Notes under the pieces: model-generated | What the model saw: only the letters and a program-made list of their open reading frames with translations | Told to the model about the DNA's origin: nothing | Database searches by the model: none | Made by a program: the position numbers and the translations under genes | DNA from: Betaproteobacteria bacterium | GTDB taxonomy: Bacteria; Pseudomonadota; Gammaproteobacteria; Burkholderiales; Casimicrobiaceae | DNA length: 37,182 bases | Direction of reading: 5' to 3' | Assembly: GCA_009778785.1 (NCBI GenBank) | Contig: WRFN01000013.1 | Coordinates: 1 to 37,182 of the forward strand | Part shown: in pieces, positions 27,681 to 36,483 of the stretch | Position numbering within the stretch: the stretch's first letter is position 1 | How the letters are laid out: every line of letters starts with the position of its first letter

Positions 27681-27768
27681 AAGGAAGCAACAGGGCTACG
27701 ACGCAGCGGTACGGGCAAACGCAATATTGTAAGGGCGCTTCGCAAAACTCCCGACGCTGCGGGCGACA

Positions 27769-27824
27769 GGATGCCGCCCTACGCCCGCCCAAAAAAGGAT
27801 GCCGCCCTACGCCCGCCCAAAAAA
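27769..27824. repeat. 28-bp unit tandemly duplicated
   Basis: Two exact copies, each starting GGATGCCGCCCTACGCCCGC and ending in six A, at 27769-27796 and 27797-27824. The GGATGCCGCCCTAC part resembles the REP palindromes at the right end of the window. The second copy runs directly into the terminator of the cytochrome operon. Confidence 0.85.
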
Positions 27825-27848
27825 ATGGCGCCCTCAGAGGGGCGCCAT
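27819..27848 (-). terminator. Intrinsic terminator of the cytochrome/porin operon
   Basis: A perfect 9-bp stem (ATGGCGCCC with GGGCGCCAT) with a six-base loop, followed on the minus strand by seven T, about 40 bases after the stop of the CBM-like gene. Confidence 0.88.
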
Positions 27849-27889
27849 CATTGACCAACAACCTGCTTGAATCAAAAAGCCTCAACGAA

Positions 27890-28495
27890 TTACATATGCG
27901 AAACCACGTTGAGTTCGAGGTCGTCCGCCCAAACGGTTCCTTTGTTGTTGAGGGTCACGCCAAATTCAAGGTCAGTCGCGTTCTTGGAGACTTTGACCGG
28001 GATCGAATAGTGCGCCCAATCCGTCGTGCCTTTGACCGGCTGACGCATCAGGTTGTATTCGAGCAGACGGGCATCACCGAACACGCGCAGGGTCAAAACG
28101 GCGCCGGCGCCGGTAGCGCCGTCTGTTTTCATCCAGCCGCTCAGTTCGATGGTTTTGCCGCGCAGCGCTGCGATCGGCAGCGCTTGAAACACTGCGCCGC
28201 CTTGTTCGCCGCCGACAGAACGGATGCGAAGCGATTGCTTGCCCGAATGAAAAACCTGAGTGTCCATCGCGAACTCGTAGGCGTTTGCATCGGCGGGAGT
28301 CGATGCCCATTTTTCCATACCGTTTTCAAAGCCGCCATTGACCATCATCAGCGGCGTGCGCAGGATCGAAGGATCCTTGAAGGAATCCCCGTTGGCTTTG
28401 TCTTGCGCTGAAGCGGAAACCGGCGCGAACGCTACCATCGCCGCAACCAGCGAAACAGCCAGCCATCCATTGAAAGTCTTTGCGTTTCTGTTCAT
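27890..28495 (-). CDS. Secreted carbohydrate-binding-module-like (galactose-binding jelly roll) protein
   Basis: 201 residues with a signal peptide (~1-31, cleavage after VSASA). The mature part fits a CBM4/9-type beta-sandwich: MVNGGFENGMEKWAS at its start, HSGKQSLRI, then LRGKTIELSGWMKTDG, and a closing strand TVWADDLELNVV. Such modules bind sugars or act as structural domains; there is no catalytic domain and no heme motif. It is the third gene of an operon, 20 bases after the porin, with a strong GGAGGA site. A function with the cytochrome/porin pair (for example binding exopolysaccharide, a cell surface or a mineral) is inferred from position only. Confidence 0.8.
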   Translation of the reverse strand: MNRNAKTFNGWLAVSLVAAMVAFAPVSASAQDKANGDSFKDPSILRTPLMMVNGGFENGMEKWASTPADANAYEFAMDTQVFHSGKQSLRIRSVGGEQGGAVFQALPIAALRGKTIELSGWMKTDGATGAGAVLTLRVFGDARLLEYNLMRQPVKGTTDWAHYSIPVKVSKNATDLEFGVTLNNKGTVWADDLELNVVSHM

Positions 28496-28515
28496 ATGTT
28501 CCTCCGTTTTCTCGG

Positions 28516-30858
28516 TTACCAGGTGTAGGCGATTGAAACACCGAAGATGTAGTCATTGTAGCGCGCGGTCACTTGTTGCGGCAGGATGACGTTGTTGGAC
28601 GAAGATGCCGTCGCGTCGTCGTACTTCCAGTCTTTACCGTACACATGCGCGTAGGCGCTGTTAAACCGCAGTTTGAGGTGCGGGTTGATCGTGTAGCTGC
28701 CGTACAGTTGCAAGTAATCCATCCGATATTTGACTTTCGGCACGCCGGTCGGCGCCGCGTTGCCGGTGTCCGCCCACACGTTGATCGGCGATACGTTGTA
28801 GTCCCACACGTATTGCACGCCGACATCGTAGTTGCGATCGACCGGAACGAAGCGCGTACCGATACCAATCGTGTTGTCCTGATTGTCCTGGCTGACAGTC
28901 CAGTTGCGGGTCGGATCAGCCGCCGTGGCGCTGTTCGTATTGGAGCGTCCGTTCTGATCGGTCTTGAACTGCGACCAAGTGTAGAACGCATACGCGCTCA
29001 AGCCGTCCACCGGCGACCATTGCCCGTCAATCGTGTAGGTTTGGCCGATGCCTTTCTGCCGTCCCGCGCACTGATCGTCCATGATATAGCCCGGTTGCAG
29101 AACTTGATCGTTGGAGCCGCCGCAATCCGGACCTTTGTAATCACGTTGGTACCAGTCGCCGGTCAGCGAGAACGACAGCGCGTCCGCCGGCGTCAGGAAC
29201 AGCATTCCTTTCAACTTGTTCTGGTTGTAGTCGGCGATATAGAATTGCCGCAACGTCGGCAGGTTGTCGTAATAGCCTGCCGACGTTGTCGCGCCCGTGT
29301 AGCTGGCGTAGTACGGCGCGTTCGGATCGAAGCCGGAACCGCGACGTTGCTGGTACTCGTATTTCAGAGAACCTGTCACCCACGCGCTCGCCCGCTTGCG
29401 CAATTCCACGCCGAAAATGTTGTCGTCGGTGTAAGAGCGCATGGTTTCATCCGACGGTTTGTAATCCGCTTTTTCGTAGTTGTAATACGCGCGTACCGTG
29501 AAGCCGCCGGCCATCGGATAGCTGGCGTCCAGCTTGAACTTGTTCTTCGTCCAGCCGAGGACATCGTTGTAGCGCAGGTTCGATGAGTTGACATCGTTCG
29601 GCGAGGTTCCCGGCGGGATGACGACTTGACTGGTCGTGTCGCCGCCGATGTAGTTGTACAGATTGCTCGGCGTCCTGTTGTCGTAATCGTTGTAGTTGTA
29701 GTTCGCCTTGACGCTCAGTTTGTCGAAGAAGCGCGTCGTGAACTTGAAATCCAACAAGGTGTTATCGACGCGCCCGTCCAGCGAACCGCGCGGCAGCGGC
29801 GTGTTATAAGCGATGCCGTTCGTGTCAACGCCGTACGGCAAAAATGAAGCGTCCTGCCGCATCATCCCGTAAGAAGCAACGCCGGTCAGCCGCGTGACGG
29901 GGGTGAAGTTATAACCGCCACTCAACTGAAACTGGTGAAACGAATTGTCCGGCATCAAGCTCTCGCGACCGGTACCCGTGGGGAAACCGCTGCCGGGCAG
30001 CCAGCCGCTGATGGTGTTGTACGGGTTCTGCCAAGTCAACGAAGAGTTATCGTTGGAGTATTTGGAGAAGTAATACATCCCTTCGACTTGCGCTTTATCG
30101 GTGTTCCAGCGCAGCTTGGCTTCGATTTGCTGCGTGTTGTCGTTGAGCGGCAGCGGCATCAACACGCTGCGCGGGTTGCCGCCGTTGTTGCCCATCACGC
30201 CGCCGGCCAGACTGGTGCCGGTGCGGTCATCGTAGCGGTAGTTGATGAGCGCTTCCATCGTGCCGCCGAAAAAGACATTGCCGCCGAATTTGTAGATGTT
30301 GCGCTTTTGCTGAATGTCGTGCGGCTGCAAGGCGCCCGAAATCACGTCGCCGCTGGCGGGGGGCTGCCCCGGCACACCGGCGAATCCCGGCGGCAGCGTC
30401 AAGTTGGTGCCGCCGGCGCCGTCAAAGATGAATTGCGTCGAGTCGGAAGTTAAATGCTTGATCTGCGAAAAATCAGCGGTCAGGCCATAGAGACCTTGCG
30501 TGCCGAAGCTGCCGCTCAACTGCCGCGAATCCAACCCCAGATTGCGCCCCAGGAAGCTGTAGTAAGTCGCGGTTTCATCGTTGCGATTCATCAAATTGAA
30601 ATTGGCGATACCGTATCCGCCTTGTTGACGAACGCCGTTCCATTCACCGAACTTGCCGGAATCCTGACTGTTGTAGAAGCCGCCCAACTCGATGTAGTTG
30701 GTGTCGTAGCGGCTCATGTCCAGATTGTTGTTCGTCATCGGAATCATGAACATCGGCTCGGCCAGCGCCGCCCCCGAAACCGTCGCCAAAACCGAAGCCA
30801 GCGCCAACATCAATGGCCGTTTCGTGAAACCGAGTTTTTTGCTTGAAACTTTTTTCAT
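28516..30858 (-). CDS. MtrB/PioB-family decaheme-associated outer membrane beta-barrel
   Basis: 780 residues with signal peptide (~1-33, ending SGAALA) and a long series of amphipathic strands ending in YNDYIFGVSIAYTW; a terminal aromatic residue is a mark of outer-membrane barrels. Recurrent features such as KFGGNVFFGGTMEALINYRY and AYYNYEKADYKPSD, together with a decaheme gene directly upstream, identify the MtrB/MtoB/PioB family. The barrel sheathes the decaheme cytochrome and carries it through the outer membrane. Only two cysteines are seen, both in the middle (PDCGGS, DDQCAG); the N-terminal CXXC of Shewanella MtrB is absent. It starts 32 bases after the cytochrome with a GAGGAG site. 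Confidence 0.9.
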   Translation of the reverse strand: MKKVSSKKLGFTKRPLMLALASVLATVSGAALAEPMFMIPMTNNNLDMSRYDTNYIELGGFYNSQDSGKFGEWNGVRQQGGYGIANFNLMNRNDETATYYSFLGRNLGLDSRQLSGSFGTQGLYGLTADFSQIKHLTSDSTQFIFDGAGGTNLTLPPGFAGVPGQPPASGDVISGALQPHDIQQKRNIYKFGGNVFFGGTMEALINYRYDDRTGTSLAGGVMGNNGGNPRSVLMPLPLNDNTQQIEAKLRWNTDKAQVEGMYYFSKYSNDNSSLTWQNPYNTISGWLPGSGFPTGTGRESLMPDNSFHQFQLSGGYNFTPVTRLTGVASYGMMRQDASFLPYGVDTNGIAYNTPLPRGSLDGRVDNTLLDFKFTTRFFDKLSVKANYNYNDYDNRTPSNLYNYIGGDTTSQVVIPPGTSPNDVNSSNLRYNDVLGWTKNKFKLDASYPMAGGFTVRAYYNYEKADYKPSDETMRSYTDDNIFGVELRKRASAWVTGSLKYEYQQRRGSGFDPNAPYYASYTGATTSAGYYDNLPTLRQFYIADYNQNKLKGMLFLTPADALSFSLTGDWYQRDYKGPDCGGSNDQVLQPGYIMDDQCAGRQKGIGQTYTIDGQWSPVDGLSAYAFYTWSQFKTDQNGRSNTNSATAADPTRNWTVSQDNQDNTIGIGTRFVPVDRNYDVGVQYVWDYNVSPINVWADTGNAAPTGVPKVKYRMDYLQLYGSYTINPHLKLRFNSAYAHVYGKDWKYDDATASSSNNVILPQQVTARYNDYIFGVSIAYTW

Positions 30859-30890
30859 GAAAATTCTCCTCGCTTCTCAATGCACGGCTA

Positions 30891-31877
30891 TCAGCGCGTA
30901 AAGCGCGCGCCGGACGGATGGTTGCTGCCATGTATCTTGGTGTGACAGTTAGGGCAGCCTTGCGCCAACATCTTTTCCGCGCTCACATTGGGCGGCAGGT
31001 TGTTGCCGCTGTAAACCGAGCTGGGGTGCTGCACGCCGCCGTGGCATTGCTGACACAGAAAAGGCGTGCGAACCTGCAACATCGGCGGATTGTTGGTGCC
31101 GTGCGGATCGTGGCAATTCAAGCAACTGTCGCGCACCGGCGGGTGTTCCCACAAGAAGGGGCCGCGCTTGTCGGCGTGACAGATGTAACACGTTTCGTTG
31201 ATGGTGTTCTTGATGAGCAGCGAATCGCTGATCGTGCCGTGCGGTTGATGGCAGGAAGTACAGCCCATTTGCCCGCTGCGCAACGGGTGCGTCGAAATCC
31301 GCATCATCATCGCGCGCTTGTCCTTGTGGCATTGGAAGCAAACGCTGGGCTGTGTTTCCATGACCAGCGCCGGGTCTTTCTTGATGTGAACTTTATGGCA
31401 GTCGCTGCAAGCGATGTCGCGGCTTTCATGCGTGCTGCCTTTCCAGTGCATCCGGTTGCCGCCGATGTGACAAACGGTGCAACGCGCGTTTTTGTTTTCC
31501 GCTTTCACCGTTTTATTGAACAGCGTTTCCGGTTTTTTCTCGATCGGGTTGTCCATGTGATCGTCCGCCTTGCCGTGGCAAGCGGTACACATTTCGTTGC
31601 GTTTCTCCTTGGTGTCGGCTTTGCCCCACGGCGTGCGCGAGTCGCCGGAAGCGCCGTGCCTCGAAAACGCCATGTTGTCGAATTGTTCCTTGTGACAGGT
31701 TGCGCACTCGATCGGCGGTTGTTCGGCCTCGGCTGCCGCAGCGGGCTCAGAAGCCGCCGGCGCAGGCGTTGCCGCTTTATCTGCCGCGGGCGACGCTGCC
31801 GTTTGTGCCATCACAGGGAAAGAAAGAAACGCGGCGATACAAAGCCATAGCCGCAAAGAAGGAAGATACTTTTGCAT
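30891..31877 (-). CDS. DmsE/MtrA-family periplasmic decaheme c-type cytochrome (MtoA/PioA-like)
   Basis: 328 residues from the ATG at 31877 (MQKYLPSLRLWLC), preceded by AAAGGG. A longer frame exists but has no ribosome site and a non-signal N-terminus. Signal peptide ~1-24, an Ala/Pro-rich spacer, then ten CXXCH motifs between residue 58 and the C-terminal ~20 residues: ATCH, TACH, TVCH, SDCH, FQCH, TSCH, YICH, LNCH, QQCH, PNCH. Ten covalent hemes form an electron wire. With the adjacent MtrB-family barrel it should span the outer membrane. No MtrC-like outer decaheme and no CymA-like inner-membrane quinol oxidase are in the window, which fits MtoAB/PioAB iron oxidation, but direction of electron flow cannot be read from sequence. 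Confidence 0.95.
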   Translation of the reverse strand: MQKYLPSLRLWLCIAAFLSFPVMAQTAASPAADKAATPAPAASEPAAAAEAEQPPIECATCHKEQFDNMAFSRHGASGDSRTPWGKADTKEKRNEMCTACHGKADDHMDNPIEKKPETLFNKTVKAENKNARCTVCHIGGNRMHWKGSTHESRDIACSDCHKVHIKKDPALVMETQPSVCFQCHKDKRAMMMRISTHPLRSGQMGCTSCHQPHGTISDSLLIKNTINETCYICHADKRGPFLWEHPPVRDSCLNCHDPHGTNNPPMLQVRTPFLCQQCHGGVQHPSSVYSGNNLPPNVSAEKMLAQGCPNCHTKIHGSNHPSGARFTR

Positions 31878-32219
31878 GAGACTACCCTTTCTATAAATCA
31901 CAACTTTCTTGTTACTGGCCGGGGAAACCCCCTTCCCGACCATCCTTCACAGTAAGCCTACTGATTTTGTCAACAATTATACTTAACCAAATGTTACCTT
32001 GCCCGCCGATAGACGACCGGAATGGCAAAGTGTGAACGGTTTGTTGTAAATCAATCAGATTACATTTTGCGAGTGTGGTTATTCGGGCTTGGTTTTGCCG
32101 CGAGAAAGGGCTTGCCCACGCCGGAATAGCGTCAAGAAAGATTATGCTGAAAGAATTAAAAAGCGCGCCCAAAAGCCCGCGGCTTACCGGCTGTTGAACT
32201 GTAGTGGTGATTTTTATGG
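31878..32219 (-). promoter_or_regulatory. Promoter region of the cytochrome/porin operon
   Basis: 342 bases with no supported gene. On the minus strand a consensus TATAAT sits at 31976-31981, about 95 bases before the cytochrome ATG, but no good -35 lies at the proper distance. A perfect TTGACA at 31968-31973 follows it, without a convincing partner. An activator-dependent promoter would fit this pattern. The half nearer to mnmA shows nothing notable. Confidence 0.4.
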
Positions 32220-33335
32220 TTACGACTTGGCTGTTTGTAACAAGCTGACAGCATGAACGATGACGCCGCCGCCGAGGCAAACGTCGTCATCATAAAATAC
32301 GCAGTACTGACCCGGCGTCGGCGTCCACTGCGGCGCGTCGAAACGAGCGATCACCGTGTCGTCGTCGCGCCACTCGATCCGGCACGGCGCATCGGGCATC
32401 CGATAACGCAGCTTGGCGCCGAGCGTTTTAGCAGCGGCGGGCGGCGCTCCGGCGATCCAGTGAAGCTGCTGCACCGTAACGGTATCGCTGTAAAGCAGCG
32501 GATGATCGTGCCCCTGCACGACGACCAATTCGTTTTCTTTCAAGCGCTTTTCGGCAACGAACCACGGCTCGCCATCGCCGTCGCGGGTGCCGCCGATGCC
32601 TAGCCCCTGCCGCTGCCCGAGCGTGTAATACGCCAAGCCCTGATGCTCGCCGACCACCGCCCCCTCCGGCGTCACCATCTTCCCCGGCGCGCGCGGCAGA
32701 TAACGCTCCAGAAATTCACGGAACGGGCGCTCGCCAATAAAACAAATCCCCGTCGAATCCTTCTTCTGCCAAGTCGGCAAACCTTCACGCTTGGCGATGG
32801 TGCGCACTTCACTCTTGAGCAAATCGCCCAACGGGAAACGCGCCGGTTGCAACTGCGGTTGTCGCAACTGATGCAAAAAATAACTCTGATCCTTGCTGGC
32901 GTCACGCGCCTTCAACAAAACCGCGCGCGCATTTTCGTCGAACGCCGTGCGCGCATAGTGGCCGGTCGCGAGCGCATCGGCGCCGAGCGTGATCGCGTGA
33001 TCGAGAAAGGCGCGAAACTTGATTTCGCTGTTGCACAAAACATCCGGATTGGGCGTGCGCCCCGCCTCATATTCGCGCAAAAATTCGGCAAAAACGCGCT
33101 CGCGGTATTCGGCGGAAAAATTGACCGCATCGAACTCGATGCCGATCACGTCGGCAACACTGGCGGCGTCGATCAAATCCTGCCGCGACGGGCAATAAGA
33201 ATCGGTATCATCGTCCTCCCAGTTTTTCATGAAGACGCCGATCACCTCGTGCCCCTGTTGCTTCAACAACCAGGCGGCTACCGAGGAATCGACGCCGCCG
33301 GACAAACCGACAACGATGCGTTGATGAAAAGACAT
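32220..33335 (-). CDS. mnmA: tRNA-specific 2-thiouridylase MnmA
   Basis: Inserts sulfur at position 2 of the wobble uridine of tRNA for Lys, Glu and Gln. 371 residues. The PP-loop ATP motif GLSGGVDSS is at 9-17; the two catalytic cysteines are in PNPDVLCN (~102) and in [10 protein letters not shown] (~200); MKNWEDDD is also conserved. It is a single gene between the cytochrome operon and, divergently, the restriction-modification gene. Confidence 0.96.
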   Translation of the reverse strand: MSFHQRIVVGLSGGVDSSVAAWLLKQQGHEVIGVFMKNWEDDDTDSYCPSRQDLIDAASVADVIGIEFDAVNFSAEYRERVFAEFLREYEAGRTPNPDVLCNSEIKFRAFLDHAITLGADALATGHYARTAFDENARAVLLKARDASKDQSYFLHQLRQPQLQPARFPLGDLLKSEVRTIAKREGLPTWQKKDSTGICFIGERPFREFLERYLPRAPGKMVTPEGAVVGEHQGLAYYTLGQRQGLGIGGTRDGDGEPWFVAEKRLKENELVVVQGHDHPLLYSDTVTVQQLHWIAGAPPAAAKTLGAKLRYRMPDAPCRIEWRDDDTVIARFDAPQWTPTPGQYCVFYDDDVCLGGGVIVHAVSLLQTAKS

Positions 33336-33438
33336 AACAGGCGAAACAGCGCGAGAGAAATAATCCGGTCATGACGAGCAAAAACTGCTCGAATCTTTGA
33401 GAGTTTACCAGAACGCGCGAAAGTACTTGCGTCACCAG

Positions 33439-33466
33439 TTGCGTCTTCGCACGGTTCAAGTATATT
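33439..33466 (+). promoter_or_regulatory. Candidate sigma-70 promoter of the MmeI-family gene
   Basis: TTGCGT, 16 bases, then TATATT, ending 30 bases before the ATG. GGGGA lies just upstream of the start codon. The -35 is weak, the -10 is good. Confidence 0.45.
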
Positions 33467-33496
33467 GTCTTATCTGATTCAAATCGCGGGGAAGCG

Positions 33497-36259
33497 ATGA
33501 AGCAGGAAGCGCAAAACACCAAACTGCTGTGGGACGACATCCAAGCCAACGCCATTGCTTTTGCCAAGCGCTGGAAAGACACCCATCGGGAAAAAGCCGA
33601 TGCCCAACCGTTCGTGACCGAATTTCTGGGCGTTTTCGGTGTTGACGATCCCGTGAAAGTGGGCGAGCGCGAAAAAATCGTCAAAATTTCCGGCGCCCAC
33701 GACAAATATATCGACTTCTTCTGGAAAGGGCAGATCGCCATCGAAATGAAGTCGCGCGGCAAGGATTTGGGCGACGCCTACCAGCAACTCAAAGACTACA
33801 TGGAGCGTATTCCGGCCGAAGAAGTCCCGGACTTGTGGATGGTCTGCGACTTTGAAACCGTGCAATTGTGGCGGCGCTCGACGAGCGAGCGTTTCACCTT
33901 CAAGCTGAAAGATTTTCGCAAACACATCAAACGCTTTGCCAACATCGCCGGATACACCACCGAGCGCGTTCACGACGACCAAGTGGAAGTCAACGTCAAA
34001 GCCGCCGAAAAAATGGCGAAACTCCACGACGCCTTGAAAGCCTCCGGCTACGATGGACACGAACTTGAAGTCTATCTCGTACGCTTGTTGTTTTGCCTGT
34101 TTGCCGACGATACGGGCATCTTTCCGCAAGACAGCTTCTTGCGCTACATCGAAGCCTCCAAGCCGGACGGCTCCGATCTTTCCGGGCATATCGCGCAGTT
34201 GTTTGAACTGCTCAACACGCCGGAAGAAACCCGCGCCAAACGAACGCTGCTGTCCGACGAACTCAAACAATTCCGCTACATCAACGGCGGATTGTTCGAG
34301 AACAGGCTTCCTCCCGCCGACTTCGACATTAAAATGCGGCAGACGTTGATCGAATGCATCCACTTCGATTGGAACAAAATCAGCCCCGCCGTCTTCGGCG
34401 CCATGTTTCAGGGCGTGATGGACAAAACCCAGCGGCGCGAATTGGGCGCGCACTACACCAGCGAAGAAAACATCCTCAAACTGATCAACCCGCTGTTCAT
34501 GGATGAACTGTGGAAAGAATTTGATCGCGTCAAAACCGATCCGGCGGCGCTCGACCGCTTCCATGAAAAAATCAGCCGCCTGAAATTCCTCGACCCGGCC
34601 TGCGGCTGCGGCAACTTCCTCATCATCACCTACCGCGAACTGCGTCTGCTGGAGCTCGAAGTTTTGAAAATGAAGAGCAGCAGACAGCGAATACTCGATA
34701 TTTCGTCACTGCTGAAAGTGGGCGTCGAACAATTCTACGGCATCGAATACGAAGATTTCCCCTGCCAGATCGCCACCGTCGGCATGTGGCTGATCGACCA
34801 CCAAATGAATCTGCGCGTCTCCGAGGAATTCGGTCAGTATTACGCCAGGTTGCCGCTGACCCATAGCGCCACCATCGTCCAGGGAAACGCGCTGCGGATG
34901 GATTGGCAAGGTATCGTGCCGAAAAAGGAATTGAGTTTTATTTTAGGTAATCCGCCGTTTGTGGGTTACTCCAACCAAAGCGATGAACAAAAAAAGGATA
35001 TCCTATCGGTCTATCTCGACACAAACGGCAAACCATTCAAGAACGCTGGAAAGATAGATTATGTGGCGGCGTGGTACTACAAGGCGGCTCAATATCTGCG
35101 AGGAACGCAAATCCGCGCCGCTTTCGTTTCGACCAATTCTATTACACAGGGGGAACAGGTTGCCGCCGTTTGGAAGCCGCTTTTTGAGATGTTCGGCGTA
35201 CATATAAATTTTGGCTATCGCACCTTCAAATGGGGCAACGAAGCCAAAGGCAAAGCGGCGGTACATTGCGTCATCGTCGGATTTAGCGGTAGGAGCGGGT
35301 TTCAAACCCGCCCCGCTGCCGGTCCCGGAGGCTTGTTTATTTACGACATCGCCGGAACGAAAATCCCCGCGAAAAATATCAGCCCATACCTCGTGGATGC
35401 GCCGAGTATTTTTGTCGAGAGCCGGAAAAAGCCGCTTTGCGATGTGCCGCCGATGATGACCGGCAATCGTCCCGCTGATGGTGGACATCTGATAATTGAA
35501 AATGAGGATTTGGAGAATTTTGTAAAGGCTGATCCGTTATCTGAGAAATACATCTGTCGTTTCATGGGTTCGGAAGAATTTATCAATAACAAAAAGCGTT
35601 GGTGCTTGTGGTTGGTGGGTATTTCGCCTGCTGAAATTAGGCAAATGCCCGAAGTCATGAAACGGATTGCCGCCTGTAAACAAGACCGCGAAAACTCACC
35701 AGATGCGGGTAGGCGGAAACTAGCAGAAATGCCTACTCTGTTCCGGGAACAGGTGACATCCGAGAAGGATTTTATTGTTGTCCCTGCGGTATCGTCAGAA
35801 AGGCGGCACTATATACCGATAGGTTTTTTGCCACCTTCGGTAATTGTTAGCAATTTGGTTACTTTTATTCCCAATGTCACGCTCTACTATTTTGGGATTT
35901 TGACGTCGAATGTGCATAATACCTGGACACGGGCGGTTTGTGGGCGTTTGAAAAGCGACTATCGCTATTCAAAGGATGTGGTCTATAACAATTTCCCTTG
36001 GCCAGACGCAACCGACGAACAAAAAACGGCAATAGAAAAACTGGCGCAAGCCATCCTTGACGCGCGGGCATTGTTCCCTGACAGCAGCCTCGCCGATCTC
36101 TACGACCCGTTGACCATGCCGCCGGAGCTCCTGAAAGCCCACCACAACCTTGACCGCGCCGTGATGAAACTCTACGGTTTTTCCAAAGACATTACCGAAG
36201 CGCAATGTGTCGCGGCCTTGATGGAAAAATATCAAAAAATGGTGCAAATAAAATCATGA
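33497..36259 (+). CDS. MmeI-family (type IIL) fused restriction endonuclease/adenine methyltransferase
   Basis: One 920-residue polypeptide that should both methylate one strand of its site and cut at a fixed distance. MmeI itself has 919 residues. The N-terminal nuclease shows D73-x9-E83-x-K85 (in YIDFFWKGQIAIEMK), the same spacing as the catalytic D-x9-ExK of MmeI. A helical connector follows. The methylase has motif I DPACGCGNF at 366-374 and motif IV NPPF at 485-488. From ~590 onward lie the target-recognition region and a C-terminal helical bundle with YNNFPWPDATDEQK. Recognition sequence cannot be read. Residues ~598-610 come from a REP-like palindrome inserted in frame just after the methylase core. 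Its stop overlaps the start of the first RAYT-like frame (ATGA). Confidence 0.93.
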   Translation: MKQEAQNTKLLWDDIQANAIAFAKRWKDTHREKADAQPFVTEFLGVFGVDDPVKVGEREKIVKISGAHDKYIDFFWKGQIAIEMKSRGKDLGDAYQQLKDYMERIPAEEVPDLWMVCDFETVQLWRRSTSERFTFKLKDFRKHIKRFANIAGYTTERVHDDQVEVNVKAAEKMAKLHDALKASGYDGHELEVYLVRLLFCLFADDTGIFPQDSFLRYIEASKPDGSDLSGHIAQLFELLNTPEETRAKRTLLSDELKQFRYINGGLFENRLPPADFDIKMRQTLIECIHFDWNKISPAVFGAMFQGVMDKTQRRELGAHYTSEENILKLINPLFMDELWKEFDRVKTDPAALDRFHEKISRLKFLDPACGCGNFLIITYRELRLLELEVLKMKSSRQRILDISSLLKVGVEQFYGIEYEDFPCQIATVGMWLIDHQMNLRVSEEFGQYYARLPLTHSATIVQGNALRMDWQGIVPKKELSFILGNPPFVGYSNQSDEQKKDILSVYLDTNGKPFKNAGKIDYVAAWYYKAAQYLRGTQIRAAFVSTNSITQGEQVAAVWKPLFEMFGVHINFGYRTFKWGNEAKGKAAVHCVIVGFSGRSGFQTRPAAGPGGLFIYDIAGTKIPAKNISPYLVDAPSIFVESRKKPLCDVPPMMTGNRPADGGHLIIENEDLENFVKADPLSEKYICRFMGSEEFINNKKRWCLWLVGISPAEIRQMPEVMKRIAACKQDRENSPDAGRRKLAEMPTLFREQVTSEKDFIVVPAVSSERRHYIPIGFLPPSVIVSNLVTFIPNVTLYYFGILTSNVHNTWTRAVCGRLKSDYRYSKDVVYNNFPWPDATDEQKTAIEKLAQAILDARALFPDSSLADLYDPLTMPPELLKAHHNLDRAVMKLYGFSKDITEAQCVAALMEKYQKMVQIKS
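35289..35318. repeat. REP-like palindrome inside the MmeI-family coding sequence
   Basis: GCGGGTTTCAAACCCGCCCC at 35295-35314 is identical to the core of the intergenic palindrome at 5826-5845. Here it is translated in frame, giving about GRSGFQTRPAAGP between a hydrophobic strand of the methylase (CVIVGFS) and LFIYD. Confidence 0.9.
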
Positions 36260-36480
36260 ATGAGCCGCCTTTTCGCAACCCCAATCGCCTGAGAGATTAT
36301 GATTACAGCCAGAACGGCGCGAATGATTCTCCCGTAGGGGCGGCATCCTGCCGCCCGCGATTATCGAAAATTGGAGAAATGATTTCAACAGCAATAGGCG
36401 GCAGAATGCCGCCCCTACGGCGGCCCGAATTTTATAGGCCACATGGGTTGGGTTTGTGGATTTTGCAAAACAGGAAATAA
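36256..36480 (+). pseudogene. Internally deleted RAYT copy 1 with REP pair
   Basis: Begins MNEPPFRNPNRLRDYDYSQN, nearly identical to the start of the transposase at 36889. It then skips about 48 bases, keeps the segment RLSKIGEM, skips about 95 more (the part holding the HUH motif) and ends in REP sequence and a short unrelated tail (74 codons in all). It carries a forward REP (36334-36355) and an inverted one (36397-36418). The ATG overlaps the stop of the MmeI-family gene. It cannot encode a working transposase; it looks like a miniature non-autonomous derivative. Confidence 0.8.
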
Positions 36481-36483
36481 AAC

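Noticed and set aside
26941-27889. Search for tRNA or other structured RNA in the large gap before leuC
   Set aside because: No tRNA-like T-loop or cloverleaf was seen; the structure is explained by repeat palindromes and a terminator.
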